NCBI GenBank assembly: GCA_944989445.1
Contig: CALYLW010000010.1
Span: forward strand, 2,271,234-2,335,233
Direction of reading: 5' to 3'
DNA: 64,000 nt
From: Ampullaceana balthica
Taxonomy: Eukaryota > Mollusca > Gastropoda > Lymnaeidae
The notes beneath the pieces were generated by a model. The model was given only the letters and a program-made list of their open reading frames with translations. It had not been told where the DNA came from and searched no databases. Position 1 is the first letter of the stretch. Every line of letters begins with the position of its first letter. Of the stretch, positions 23,401-30,600 are shown piece by piece. The translations under genes were made by a program, and so were the position numbers.

Positions 23401-26400
23401 AATTTCAGAATTTGGGCATCGTCCCTAACACAAACGCTATCACTCACATCCCTAGCGAGGGTCAGCCATGTTCGCAACAAAGGGGGAAAAGAACGGGCAC
23501 ACACACACATTTTTAAAATTAAAAAATAACGTTTTCAATGTGTCTTGGTCCCAGGACCATACGCGTGTAAGGCGGACGTGATCACCACAACACAGCGCAT
23601 CACATGTTATTCTGTGAAGGAAAAACACAAGTGAACGCAAGAACCAATGTTGCCCCTCTCTCCACCACCTCCGCATGCCAAACCATAAACTGATTGGTCG
23701 ACCCCAGTGAAGATCATTCGTCATGCTTATTTGCACATACTCGCTTTGGTTAATTATATACATAAATGGTTTGCATACAAATGCAGCATATACGAGAAAT
23801 GACTGCGGCAGTATTAATATTTTGAACACACTGCCTACTGCCACCAGAATCTCAGTGTTTGCTCCTCACCTGGGTCTAAACTGGAATTCCGTAGTGCAAT
23901 TTTTTTTAAATTTACAAGACAGATGCGAAGATTTCATATTGACAGTAATATTATTATTGTTAACAATGTTGTATTACATAGCAAAATTAGAACTACTGAA
24001 GCAGTTAAATATTCATGAACCAAAAGGTCAGGAGAAATGTGAGGAAAATGTCAGTCGGGTACTATTTTGTAACTCTCATGTAATTTGTGGTGATACATAT
24101 TTAATGAAATGGGCGGTGGAATCTAGTTTTTTAGTCAACTATGCGATTAGTTTCTATCAAAAGTGAACACTAATAATTCTGTGTTGTACCTTGTAACAAT
24201 AGAAATGGCTGAATGTGGCGCAGTTATTAGTAACAGCTTATTGTGTGTCAACGTCTGGCTCAGGACAAATGGAGCTTTGGGTTTTGCCAATATTTTTTTT
24301 TGCTTTGTGATAATCTTAATTAAATTTTTTAAGAAATGATTTCTAGATCACCATGGTAAGAATGAGTACTATGGGTCGAAAATGGCCACGTCATGATCAG
24401 CATAGTTCTTCATATCTGTCGCGTCAGTTTTAATAATAACTTAAGAACTTATGCGGCGTAGTATGCTAGACGAGTGCAGAGCTAACTATTACGTTCTAAT
24501 TCTAATACTTGAATGACCCCACAAGACAGGCTAAACTCAACACCAATCAGGACTATATATAAGTTTAATATCTATCTCTCTACAATAAATGTCTTCCTAT
24601 TACAACATGACTATGGTGTACTTGACTATCAATTGTCTCACCGTCACTGCGTCACATTCCCTAACACCACTTCATAATTAAAGTTACGTTTAATATAATA
24701 CGCACCGTGCGTTAGACTAGCATAAGCATTACGGATACGGAAATCAGATTGTATGTTTGCCGAAAGTTTTGTTATATCCCCCTCTGACACTTGACTTAGA
24801 TGGAGTATGTTCGCAAGTGTCCATAGTGCACTTGTGTTAGACTTTATCTAGCCTTAAAATTTGAAATTAACTCGAAATTCGGAAAGTAAATGACAGTCAG
24901 TCACCGGATTAGCTCAAAGAAAATCTAAATGCTCTACTTATATCAAAGCTATGACAATCTGTGAGTGGTACATATGCGTAAGGCCCCGACTTCGAGTGCG
25001 AGGCCCTAATTCATGAGGACCTTTTCAAACTTGCTCAGTATTGGTCGGCTTTGCTGATGACGTGACGTACACAATAATTGCAAATGTTGAATAACCTTCA
25101 GTACAGAAATCGCTTTCAAAAGAATTACATTCTTAAGAATACTTTTTAACCATGAGCCTACGCAACAGTCGACGTTACATCACAATTTTGCTTTTCTTCT
25201 GTTAGATCTGGCCGTGTTTACAAAGACGCCAATGTTAATAAAACGCATAACGAAAGTCATGGCAGCTAGACGCAATGAAAAATTTGACGACACCTAATCA
25301 ATATCGCGAAAACGTGTTTACTCCGCAATGACGTAAAGTCGGCCAGGGGTAGTTCCGTGTGCGTTTTAACTTCCTGGATTTTTCACTCCAACATTGAGAC
25401 CAGAGCCAAAAACATTTTGAAAAACCACCATACATTTACAGCATAGGGTTACGCAATGTGACATCGGTATTGTCGCTTTTAAATGCCCATGAATAGAGAC
25501 CTGGATTCTTTGCCAGGCATGTTACGCATGTCATAAGATTTTTGTTAAAGTTTTCACAGCTTATATTCAAATTAATTTTTTTTTAAAATAACATTGATAA
25601 CTGAATAGATTTTTTTAAAACTTGGCACGCCGCTTGAAAAAGAAATTATTTTTATAATAATTGAACGAATTATTTAACGAACGTTTCAGCTCAAGCGCCA
25701 CCCGACGGCACAGCCCGGGCTTAACTCATTACCATAAAAACAACTCAACGCGGTGACAGAGTAAATGACATTCTTAAGAACCTGCTCTGCTGCGTGACTG
25801 TAGCAAGTTCACGAGTCATTATGAAGTCTTGTCAAAGGCAGTCTATGGGGTTGTTTGGATAACGAGTCAATCACTAAAATCGGAACCTACCTGCTGGCAT
25901 TTTCTTTAACTCTTGTTTTCGAAACTCACCCGGTAGTATGAGAAAACCTTACCTGAACGGTATTCTATTGACCAAAAATAAACTAAATGCAGTTCGTACA
26001 CAAAAATAATAGTATTGAAATTTAAAGTAATAATTATTTTTTGAAACAACATCAACGCTGAGCATGTTCTAATAATAGTATTTTATCTATTACAGACTAT
26101 CCTTATATATAGTAGTGTATATTAAAATTATTTACCTAATGAACAGACAACTTGATGGTATATATATATATATATATATATAATTTTTTAATTATGGAAG
26201 TAAACCAAAAAAATTCTACCCTATACATAATTACCATTTCAACTCGATGAGACAAAATCGTAGACACACAAAATTTGAGAGCCTTTTGTTTAATTAAGAT
26301 TGAAATTTATTTAGTGTTTATGAAAATTAAATGTCTATCTAATGTTAGGGTGAAAACTGTTTAAAACAAAACTTAAAAATTCGGTGAAAAACCGATCTAT

Positions 26401-29400
26401 ATATATAAAAACCGATCTATCTATATAAAAACCGATCTAACTATATAAAAACCGATCTATATAAATAAAAACCGATCTATCTATATAAAAACCGATCTAT
26501 ATATATAAAAACCGATCTATATAAATAAAAACCGATCTATATATATAAAAACCGATCTATATATAAAAAAACCGATCTATATATATAATTCACCAAATCA
26601 AGAGTGGGTATGTGCAAATAAGCATGACGAATGACCCTTGTTGGGATCGACCAATCAGTTTATGGGTAGCAAGCAAAGGTGGTTGAAGGAAAGGGGGGGG
26701 GGTCATCGAGACTAACAATGCTTCTTGAGTTCAATTTCGTGTTTCCTTCACATAATAACATGCATTTCGTAGGGTAGTGGTTATTACATCCGCGTAACAT
26801 GCGGAAGGCCCTGTGTTCATGCCTCAGCTGACATAATGTTTTTAAAGAAAATTTTATTTGTCTATGTTTGTACCCGTTCTGTTCCCTCCTTCTTTTCAAA
26901 CATGACTTCGCAACATGTCTGTTAACTTTGTTTCTCAACATTGGGATAACTTCGGCGACCTGATTTCCGTTTTTCTCAGTGACGGAAAAGTAGTCACACA
27001 CTCTCCTCAACAATACGTTCAGTACATGAATACTTCAGGAGTATATGGTGGCGAGGCAGAAATTATCGCGATGTCCGAAATACTTCCCGCCAGTATCATC
27101 ATCTTTTTTCCGAGAGCGTCCTTATACCTCTCCTCGAGTTTACAATGACGGCCAACATTTGTCTATACACCAGCTCTTTAGCGGCCCTTCCGGTCATGGC
27201 GATTACAAAGTTATATTGCCTCTCAGACGTGATGACTTTCTGGTGCCATCTATTGACAACGTCGGTATGTCCACACACATTTCACAGCCACCTTATCACA
27301 CTGGTGTGACGTCACCTTGCCACTACAGTGTACAACCACATTTCAAAACACACTCTAATGAACGAACGGATTCCGCAGAAGAATTTCAATCCCCCATCTA
27401 TATATACAATTTACCAGAGCAAGCACAAGATGGAGTCGGCCAGTCACAGTTTATGGTTGGCAAGCTAGGGTGGTGCAGGGTGGGGGCAGGTAACTAACCG
27501 CAGTGCACATGTCTGGAGAACAACAATGCGTCAGTGGTTCTACCCCCCCCCCTTTGTTCATTCACGTTGTTCTGATTTCTTCATGATGTAATTTGTGTCC
27601 GTTCTCCCCCCCCCTTTCCCCTCTTTTTTCTTGCTATGAATTATATATGGGCAAGTCTGCGGCGTTTGCTACGTCGCGAGTTGCATCTAGTTTGTATAAT
27701 TTAAAGAATACATGTACAACTTTATTAATAACCATTTAAAAAAATAAGGCATTTCGGAAAAAGGCCTTCAATGGTACAGATAAATAAACAAAACGGATTC
27801 ATATTAAATTTACATTCCCATGGAAAACTAATTAAGCAGCCACAAGAAAAGAAATCGGTTCGGTTAAAGTACCTATCACGATTACAGCATTGAAACACAG
27901 GAATAATACAACAGCATGTATATTTCAAAGATGAAAATGGAGAGGAAAAAAATGCAATTACGTCAAGTCGTAAATTGTTTAAAACCATGTAACCCCGACG
28001 TACATAATCTTTTTTTAAATATTAATCGCAGTGAAATGCGTTAACAATGACATAATATATGCGATTTCTCATAAATACGTTACATCTTTTAGTCTTTGTT
28101 GATTTAAAGTACCACACACATCAACATCAAAGAAATAAGTAATGACCCATTAGAGTAGTTCCGGTTACTGCCTCGCCAATATAGCGATAACACATTTTGA
28201 AGACCAATTTCAATAACGATAAAAGAAACCTTGCAGTGGACGGAAAATGACTCACGTATACGAGTTAAACTTCTGGCCATTACCTTGTTTGTATCACTGA
28301 CCCGCCCACCAAACACTATGTACCTAAGTGCACCCACCGATCAATATTTTTGTATCACTACCCACGCCTAGTCTGCACCCTGTTCTCAAGTCTCCACCTA
28401 TCTATCATCACGTTTGTATCACTGACCACGCCCAGTCAACACCATGTAATTAAATGTCCACCTATCACCGTGTTTGTATCACTCACCACTCTCAGTCAAC
28501 ACCATGTATTTAAGTCTCCACCTATCACCTAGTTTTTATCACTGACCACGCCCAGTCAACAACATGTAATTAAGTCTCCACCTATCACCGTGTTTGTATC
28601 ACTGACCACGCCCAGTCAACAACATGTACTTAAGTCCCGACCTATCACCGTGTTTGTATCACTGACCACGCCCAGTCAACAACATGTACTTAAGTCTCCA
28701 CCTATCACCGTGTTTTTATCACTGACCACGCCCAGTCAACAACATGTACTTAAGTCCCGACCTATCACCGTGTTTGTATCACTGACCACGCCCAGTCAAC
28801 AACATGTACTTAAGTCCCGACCTATCACCGTGTTTGTATCACTGACCACGCCCAGTCAACAACATGTACTTAAGTCCCGATCTATCACCGTGTTTGTATC
28901 ACTGACCACGCCCAGTCAACAACATGTAATTAAGTCTCCACCTATCACCGTGTTTGTATCACTGACCACGCCCAGTCAACAACATGTACTTAAGTCCCGA
29001 CCTATCACCGTGTTTGTATCACTGACCACGCCCAGTCAACAACATGTAATTAAGTCTCCACCTATCACCGTGTTTGTATCACTGACCACGCCCAGTCAAC
29101 ACCATATACTTAAGTCCCGACCTATCACCGTGTTTCTATCACTGACCACGCCCAGTCAACACCATATACTTAAGATCCGACCTATCACCGTGTTTCTATC
29201 ACTCACCACGCCCAGTCAACATCATGTACTTCTGTCTCCATTGTCACCTAGTTTGTATCACTGACCACGCCCAGTCAACAACATGTACTTCTGTCTCCAC
29301 TGTCGACAAGTTTGTATCACTGACCACGCCTAGTCAACACCTAGTAGTTCTGTCTCCACCTATCACCAAGTTTGTATCACTGACCACGCCCAGTCAACAC

Positions 29401-29789
29401 CATGTACTTCCGTCTCCACGAGTTAATGACTATAGTTGTAAGGTCATTTACTGAAATCGTCATTGGTAACACCTCATCTCTGCTACAATCAATCCTTTCC
29501 TGTAACGCAAGATCGTTGTCATTACAATCTAATGAAATATTCAACGAACTGGTGTTTCATTTATTAAAGTGCTACACCCAAATGGCTATGCCATAAAAGA
29601 ATATCACTGATTTGAGTTGTTTTTTTCTCTTTCAGGATTAAAACTACAAAGGTCATTGAGTTGGCTGTCCCAGCTGAGAACGGAGATTCCCAGAGTACCG
29701 GAGAAAGTAATCGAACACACGGATTAAATCATGTTTCAACGACCCATCAAGGATATTCGAATGCAACATTCATGATTGAGAAACTATAG
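6848..29789 (+). CDS. SLC22-family organic ion transporter (11 coding exons, 585 aa)
   Basis: This is a plasma-membrane solute carrier of the major facilitator superfamily. Eleven exons join with consistent phases (2,2,0,2,1,2,2,1,0,2) and GT-AG borders into 1758 nt including the stop. The product shows the SLC22 plan: a cytosolic N-terminus with [10 protein letters not shown]; a large extracellular loop (about residues 43-146) with Cys 49, 90, 117 and 139 and N-glycosylation sequons at 56, 71 and 112; the block [21 protein letters not shown] motif GLVSDKIGRKK (164-174); [10 protein letters not shown] (203-212); [12 protein letters not shown] (280-291); [13 protein letters not shown] (362-374); [11 protein letters not shown] (451-461); and [12 protein letters not shown] (515-526). 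About 12 membrane segments are visible. Arg472 sits where cation transporters usually have Asp, which hints at an anion or zwitterion substrate; this is inference. The length is typical for the family. No frameshift or internal stop was seen, so the gene looks functional. Confidence 0.93.
7172..7432 (+). mobile_element. tRNA-derived SINE (family A) in intron 1
   Basis: The head has box A-like tggtcgactgg (about 7190) and box B-like gggttcgaatcc (about 7216). The body matches the inverse of 4245-4535, and the 3' tail is a gataagataag-type simple repeat. It is in the same orientation as the host gene. A fragment of the same 3' end occurs at 31400-31465. Confidence 0.8.
7433..8040. other. Remainder of intron 1
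   Basis: No element with clear ends is seen. There is a gtgtgtgt/gtatgtg-rich patch at about 7955-7995. The acceptor tgtcttcag ends at 8040. Confidence 0.5.
8041..8184 (+). CDS. SLC22 coding exon 2 (residues 48-96)
   Basis: Encodes the first half of the large extracellular loop, from the split Arg48 through [11 protein letters not shown] to NTIVNR. It contains Cys49, Cys90 and sequons at Asn56 and Asn71. The acceptor is cttcag (ends 8040) and the donor acag/gtaact (8185), phase 2 to phase 2. The last 56 nt of the exon plus the donor are duplicated immediately downstream with a 73-bp period. The loop sequence itself is poorly conserved in the family, but the phase and both flanking exons support it. 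Confidence 0.88.
8129..8274 (+). repeat. 73-bp tandem duplication spanning exon 2 end and its splice donor
   Basis: Copy 1 covers 8129-8201 (exon end plus the first 17 intron bases). Copy 2 covers 8202-8274. The stretch gtgcaacaccatcgtcaaca and the following gtaactcactggctaga are present in both. The second donor reads acaa/gtaact, which has lost the exonic last G. The exonic half of copy 2 has diverged from copy 1 (for example ccatgttggtg against ccatggggatc), but the region around the donor is nearly identical. Confidence 0.9.
8280..9496. other. Remainder of intron 2
   Basis: AT-rich unique-looking sequence. An open frame at 8283-8480 has no recognisable domain and is not supported as coding. 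The acceptor ctgctgcag ends at 9496. Confidence 0.5.
9497..9611 (+). CDS. SLC22 coding exon 3 (residues 96-134)
   Basis: Encodes the second half of the extracellular loop: [20 protein letters not shown] followed by [18 protein letters not shown], a family hallmark just before membrane span 2. It contains Cys117 and the sequon Asn112-Val-Thr. The acceptor is ctgcag (ends 9496), the donor acacag/gtatga at 9612, and the exon ends in phase 0. Imperfect repeats of the exon end and donor follow in the intron. Confidence 0.92.
9590..10000 (+). repeat. Decayed tandem repeat seeded by the exon 3 donor
   Basis: Variants of the phrase formed by the exon end and donor (ttgtaacacag/gtatgacaca) recur: cacaggtataacacatttgt (donor position 9666), catgggtataccatt (9731) and catgggttaaaaaacatatg (9775). 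They are followed by further -acattt-/-gtaac- variants to about 10000. Spacing is irregular, near multiples of 27 bp. It resembles an old minisatellite that has lost homogeneity. Confidence 0.5.
10495..10863 (+). mobile_element. Helitron-like non-autonomous element, intron 3
   Basis: Starts with tatataataaaaggcaag and ends with a short hairpin region (cgtcattggacggg) followed by a T-rich run and ctcgt. The same ends and interior (gcgattggtccct, gagttatttttggtgcagta, gtcgagacggctgttgga) recur at 57951-58275 (+), 17309-18432 (-) and 44460-44932 (-). There are no inverted terminal repeats, and the terminal hairpin suggests a Helitron/Helentron-type element. The class is inferred. Confidence 0.6.
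11112..11215 (+). CDS. SLC22 coding exon 4 (residues 135-169)
   Basis: Encodes [20 protein letters not shown] and then [15 protein letters not shown]: the end of the extracellular loop (Cys139), membrane span 2, and the first half of the MFS signature between spans 2 and 3. The acceptor is atctcgcag (ends 11111) and the donor gacaa/gtaatg at 11216, phase 2. No donor-derived repeat follows this exon. Confidence 0.93.
11216..11900. other. Intron 4
   Basis: Short AT-rich intron with no repeat or element recognised. The acceptor tttctttcag ends at 11900. Confidence 0.55.
11901..12055 (+). CDS. SLC22 coding exon 5 (residues 169-221)
   Basis: Completes the MFS motif (IGRKKA) and encodes spans 3 and 4, with [18 protein letters not shown] at the end. 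The donor is ttgg/gtaagt at 12056, phase 1. Joined to exon 6 it gives FVLAMELVG, a standard SLC22 sequence, which fixes this first donor as the real one. The last 25 nt of the exon and the donor form the first unit of a 51-bp minisatellite. Reading on into the intron meets a TGA at 12076-12078. Confidence 0.93.
12031..12850 (+). repeat. 51-bp minisatellite, block 1: 16 copies of the exon 5 end and donor
   Basis: The unit contains the exon end (tgttttgtgttgg), the donor gtaagtccattac and the spacer gcgagatgattcg. GT dinucleotides fall at exactly 51-bp steps from the real donor: 12056, 12107, 12158 and so on to 12821 (16 positions). All 16 keep a GTAAGT donor. Because 51 is divisible by three, a long open frame exists on the opposite strand; it is a by-product of the array. 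Confidence 0.97.
12855..13596. mobile_element. Inserted segment with a ~125-bp inverted repeat splitting the minisatellite
   Basis: This segment separates the two minisatellite blocks. Its right half is a fold-back: about 13240-13370 and about 13473-13596 are inverse copies (for example gactaaaaacgtgggg against ccccacgtttttagtc, and aaatagaagtaaaaaaa against tttttttacttctattt). The loop is about 100 bp. The left arm carries an extra direct copy of about 65 bp upstream (13178-13240). A piece at about 12975-13075 resembles the R500 family. The order suggests one or more transposon insertions into the array. Confidence 0.7.
13597..14175 (+). repeat. 51-bp minisatellite, block 2: about 11 diverged copies
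   Basis: Same unit as 12031-12850 but more diverged, with 50-52-bp spacing and one longer unit. Donor states vary: most keep gggtaagtcc, two read ggataagtcc (near 13718 and 13769), which destroys the GT, and one reads gggcaagtcg (near 13972), a GC donor. Confidence 0.95.
14176..14738. other. Intron 5 interior
   Basis: AT-rich sequence with no feature recognised. A tctctctctc-rich tract at about 14768-14815 belongs to the next element. Confidence 0.4.
14739..15251 (+). mobile_element. R500 repeat, + copy in intron 5
   Basis: Shows the order typical of this family: a variant of the aaatcccttatat left terminus, a pyrimidine-rich stretch, gcggaaaaacaaacgtc, a block around tttcagatcgatcgaatgta, attaaattaatg, a C-rich block, cagtctgtaaat, tatgtctcatttataaggga and the tail aaaactttgtttttacgggt. 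Other copies lie at 33936-35627, 50107-51371 and 60853-61855. It has no coding capacity. Confidence 0.75.
15443..15891. repeat. 35-bp minisatellite, about 13 near-identical copies
   Basis: The unit starts ctcacctcaagttgtggcta and continues aagccatgctcagtt. Copies are essentially identical by eye, and the last copy has a small deletion (taaagctcag). Such homogeneity points to recent expansion or gene-conversion-like turnover. It lies deep in intron 5, away from any exon boundary. Confidence 0.97.
15892..16868. other. Intron 5 interior
   Basis: No gene or element with clear ends is seen. Open frames at 16074-16256 and 16551-16769 have no recognisable domain. Confidence 0.45.
16869..17285. repeat. 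Degenerate ~60-65-bp tandem repeat
   Basis: Variants of ggtttatatttatactta followed by gtatattaaacta and a cagtaa/tccagttt stretch recur about seven times. Units differ in length and sequence, so this is an old array. Confidence 0.65.
17309..18432 (-). mobile_element. Helitron-like element with internal minisatellite, intron 5
   Basis: Read on the minus strand it has the same ends as 57951-58275: the start in the tatataataaaaggc region near 18430, and the end with the hairpin ccgtccttggacggg and a gttgctcgtt terminus near 17310. Relative to the short copy at 44460-44932 it has gained about 650 bp, almost entirely from an internal tandem array (17398-18215). Confidence 0.65.
17398..18215. repeat. 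~35-bp minisatellite inside the Helitron-like element
   Basis: The unit reads ccccgtctgtccagagaccc followed by tacctccccccacaa, with about 22 copies of 32-38 bp. It is interrupted at about 17565-17670 by ordinary element sequence. The G-poor, C-rich strand gives long open frames in several frames, which I do not treat as genes. The copy at 44460-44932 has only two to three units at the same place. Confidence 0.92.
18481..18649 (+). CDS. SLC22 coding exon 6 (residues 221-277)
   Basis: Encodes [20 protein letters not shown] and then [20 protein letters not shown] and [15 protein letters not shown], i.e. the loop after span 4 and spans 5 and 6. RDW followed by a span is typical of SLC22. The acceptor is tactccacag (ends 18480) and the donor tggtg/gtcagt at 18650, phase 2. 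The donor is relatively weak (GTCAGT) and has no repeat behind it. A Helitron-like element ends only about 50 bp upstream of the acceptor. Confidence 0.93.
18940..19112 (-). mobile_element. tRNA-derived SINE (family B) in intron 6
   Basis: On the minus strand it begins ggggcgcgttggtctaacgg, a tRNA-like head with box A-like tagcgcgctgg and a degenerate box B (cgcgggctctatt). The body matches 1-175. It is opposite to the host gene. Confidence 0.78.
19452..19667 (+). CDS. SLC22 coding exon 7 (residues 277-349)
   Basis: Carries the family hallmark [20 protein letters not shown] and the large cytosolic loop, with an acidic low-complexity stretch [13 protein letters not shown] (315-327) that may be a phosphorylation-prone linker. 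It ends in AVIIFVNW at the start of span 7. The acceptor is gtatttag (ends 19451) and the donor aattg/gtaggt at 19668, phase 2. The last ~19 nt and the donor seed the following 19-bp minisatellite. Confidence 0.95.
19649..20310 (+). repeat. 19-bp minisatellite in exact register with the exon 7 donor
   Basis: Donor-like positions step by 19 bp from the true donor: 19668, 19687, 19706, 19725, 19744, 19763, 19782, 19801. The register continues, with gtaggt drifting to gtaagt, gaaagt and ggaggt, into units such as gtgtgtcaaacattggaaa up to about 20240. From about 19940 the units form a 57-bp higher-order repeat of three variants (-attagaaa, -attggaaa, -attgggag). The exon end itself is the first unit. 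Confidence 0.93.
20417..20463. repeat. (ATT)n microsatellite
   Basis: About 15 uninterrupted att units in intron 7, upstream of the exon 8 acceptor. Likely length-variable. Confidence 0.95.
20551..20777 (+). CDS. SLC22 coding exon 8 (residues 349-425)
   Basis: Encodes spans 7 to 9: [30 protein letters not shown], the cytosolic turn PRWGRKR (393-399, the second MFS-type basic motif) and [20 protein letters not shown]. The acceptor is attcatccag (ends 20550), preceded by a CA-rich tract, and the donor acaacag/gtagga at 20778, phase 1. Degenerate donor-like repeats follow in the intron. Confidence 0.95.
20770..21140 (+). repeat. Decayed tandem repeat seeded by the exon 8 donor
   Basis: The intron start gtaggagctcaccagag recurs as gtagcagctgaccaggg (about 20850), gtaggagctgactagac (about 20920), gtaggagttgaacagac (about 20985) and aggggctgaccagagct (about 21017), joined by agggaacat stretches. 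Units are about 30-45 bp and well diverged. Confidence 0.75.
21398..21576 (+). CDS. SLC22 coding exon 9 (residues 425-484)
   Basis: Encodes spans 10 and 11: [20 protein letters not shown], then [20 protein letters not shown], then [28 protein letters not shown] is a strong SLC22 signature. Arg472 lies at the position where cation transporters of the family carry a substrate-binding Asp. The acceptor is cttcaaacag (ends 21397) and the donor gacttg/gtaaga at 21577, phase 0. The last 27 nt and the donor are the first unit of a 34-bp array. Confidence 0.96.
21550..21818 (+). repeat. 34-bp array: seven copies of the exon 9 end and donor, plus one decayed copy
   Basis: The unit is atgatctcaccgtacatagc followed by tgacttg/gtaagac. 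GT positions step by 34 bp: 21577 (real), 21611, 21645, 21679, 21713, 21747, 21781. Most copies are identical to the exon end; copy 2 has three changes and copy 4 two. An eighth, diverged unit ends near 21818. Read-through from the exon meets TGA at 21604-21606. Confidence 0.97.
21819..22466. other. Remainder of intron 9
   Basis: AT-rich with no recognised element. The acceptor cctgtcaccag ends at 22466. Confidence 0.5.
22467..22618 (+). CDS. SLC22 coding exon 10 (residues 485-535)
   Basis: Encodes [20 protein letters not shown] and [10 protein letters not shown] (span 12), followed by [20 protein letters not shown], the conserved SLC22 cytosolic motif after the last span. The acceptor is tcaccag (ends 22466) and the donor ggaag/gtaaga at 22619, phase 2. 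No donor-derived repeat follows, although the donor is strong. Confidence 0.96.
22701..23314. mobile_element. Tc1/mariner (pogo-like) MITE in intron 10
   Basis: The left end reads cagtcggaactctctaagtc and the right end is its inverted counterpart (gacttagcgaggtccgactg), giving inverted termini of about 24 bp. The motif ttcgact(t/c)a and its inverse recur inside. There is no transposase frame. The termini resemble pogo/Tigger-type ends, and TA follows the right end, but the left flank is tt. The superfamily is therefore an inference. Confidence 0.6.
23455..23770 (-). mobile_element. Interspersed repeat with tRNA-Val-like core, minus copy
   Basis: The inverse of this stretch matches 26598-26905, including tgtgcaaataagcatgacga, tcgaccaatcagtttatgg and a tRNA-Val-like stretch (tggtgatcacgtccgcctta then cacgcgtatggtcc). 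It is probably a SINE-type element. The tRNA-like part lies inside and not at an end. Confidence 0.6.
23771..26156. other. Intron 10 interior
   Basis: No coding exon seen. A 147-codon open frame at 23723-24166 has no recognisable domain, is AT-rich and has no splice context, so it is rejected. A short trace of the tataatacgcaccg family occurs near 24695. Confidence 0.45.
26157..26182. repeat. (TA)n microsatellite
   Basis: About 13 consecutive ta units in intron 10. Confidence 0.9.
26391..26587. repeat. 20-21-bp minisatellite, about 9 copies
   Basis: The unit is aaaaaccgatctatatatat with small variants (ctaactat, ataaat). The array is compact, in intron 10, not near an exon. Confidence 0.93.
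26598..26905 (+). mobile_element. Interspersed repeat with tRNA-Val-like core, plus copy
   Basis: Contains gtagtggttattacatccgc then gtaacatgcggaaggccctg, close to the 5' half of a tRNA-Val gene (box A and anticodon arm), but box B is degraded (gtgttcatgcc). Matches the inverse of 23455-23770. A third, partial relative lacking the tRNA-like part lies at 27405-27650. Confidence 0.6.
27405..27650 (+). mobile_element. Partial relative of the tRNA-Val-like repeat
   Basis: Shares the stretch gtcggccagtcacagtttat followed by a ggcaagctagggtggtg-like part with 26650-26700, and ends in a similar C/T-rich stretch. The tRNA-like core is absent. Limits are approximate. Confidence 0.4.
27651..28346. other. 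Intron 10 interior
   Basis: No exon or bounded element recognised. Short open frames on the minus strand here have no recognisable domain. Confidence 0.4.
28347..29415. repeat. 60-bp minisatellite, about 18 copies, intron 10
   Basis: The unit reads gtttgtatcactgaccacgc, then ccagtcaacaacatgtactt, then aagtcccgacctatcaccgt. The central copies are very uniform, with alternating variants (cttaagtcccga and attaagtctcca). The period is a multiple of three and one frame lacks stops, which yields a 224-codon open frame with a 20-residue repeat; this is arithmetic, not evidence of a protein. Confidence 0.97.
29636..29789 (+). CDS. SLC22 coding exon 11 (residues 535-585, C-terminus)
   Basis: Encodes the cytosolic tail [20 protein letters not shown] and on to [10 protein letters not shown] followed by TAG. 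The acceptor is ctctttcag (ends 29635), and the one-base phase completes Arg535 (AG/G) from exon 10. The tail is hydrophilic and rich in Ser and Thr, as usual in the family, and is not itself diagnostic. The exon is supported by phase, by a well-placed stop, and by a poly(A) signal 127 bp downstream. Confidence 0.85.
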
Positions 29790-29915
29790 TACATCCATTA
29801 TGTTTATGGAATAATTCATTTTTATTTGCTTTATGAGTTATGTTGTTTTTTTTTCAATTGATAATTGATGTTAATGTAAATAAATATCTAAATTTATAAG
29901 CTCTTATTTGATTAA

Positions 29916-29921
29916 AATAAA
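29916..29921 (+). promoter_or_regulatory. Poly(A) signal AATAAA of the SLC22 gene
   Basis: A canonical aataaa lies 127 bp after the stop codon, giving a short 3' UTR. The stretch is AT-rich, so nearby alternatives (for example taaataaat near 29877) cannot be excluded. Confidence 0.6.
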
Positions 29922-30159
29922 ACGTATACGTGTTTTTCTATCGATGATGACACGTAGCAGTTCAAATATAAACTGGGAGTACATGATCATAGAACCTGAT
30001 CGTAAAGAGAGGCAATAACTGTGGAGAACACGCCCCTGTCAAGAGGTTTCTCTCCCCTTGGAGTTATGGCTCCTGGTAGTAATTCAGTAGTACTGAGGTC
30101 AAGTTCCGTTGTAAGTGTTTGTGTGACTGTCAAATCAAGGAGAGCGGTCAATACTTGAT

Positions 30160-30267
30160 GGTATCTGTGCTGGTTATGGTGCTATGTATGTGTGCTGGTT
30201 ATCGTGCGATGTATCTGTGCTGGTTATGGTGCATGTCTCTGTGCTGGTTATGGTGCATGTGTCTGAG
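30160..30267. repeat. Short imperfect tandem repeat, about 4 copies
   Basis: The phrase gtgctggttatggtgc with at(g/c)t(a/c)t(g/c)t spacers recurs four times with spacings of about 21-29 bp. Confidence 0.75.
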
Positions 30268-30329
30268 GTCAAAATGCTGTCTCATTAATGAAGAGCGAAA
30301 ATCAGATCACAATGTTGTCTTATAAAGAC

Positions 30330-30600
30330 TGATTAGATAAAGAGATCTTCACTCATATAATACTACTGTCTTTTGGAGACAGTCAGACGAAGAGATCTAC
30401 AATGAGATAATATTGCTGTCTTATGAAGACAGATCTACACTGAGATAATATTGCTGTCTTATGAAGACAGATCTACGCTAAGATAATATTGCTGTCTTAT
30501 GAAGACAGATCTACACTGAGATAACACTTCTGTCTTCTAAAGACAGTTCTACACTGAGATAATACTGCTGTCTGATGAAGACATGTCTACGTTGAATTAA
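30330..30600. repeat. 38-bp tandem repeat with an internal hairpin, about 6 copies
   Basis: The unit contains gagataatattgctgtctta followed by tgaagacagatctacact. Inside each unit ctgtctt and aagacag are perfect inverse 7-mers with a three-base loop (atg), so a transcript or single strand would form a row of small stem-loops. The outer copies are diverged. Confidence 0.85.

Noticed and set aside
23723..24166. 147-codon open frame in intron 10
   Set aside because: No recognisable domain, biased residues typical of AT-rich non-coding DNA, and part of it overlaps an interspersed repeat.
26769..26825. Possible tRNA-Val gene
   Set aside because: The 5' half resembles tRNA-Val but the T arm is degraded and the segment lies within an interspersed repeat found elsewhere in the window.
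28590..29264. 224-codon open frame with a 20-residue repeat
   Set aside because: Product of the 60-bp minisatellite in intron 10. No start context, signal or domain.
22624..29635. Additional SLC22 coding exons within intron 10
   Set aside because: Exon 10 joins exon 11 in phase, and the protein already has the normal length and all 12 spans. No further family motif was seen.
30548..30600. Hammerhead-like ctgatgaag word
   Set aside because: Only one such word occurs, in a drifted unit of the 38-bp repeat, without the matching gaaa core and stems.
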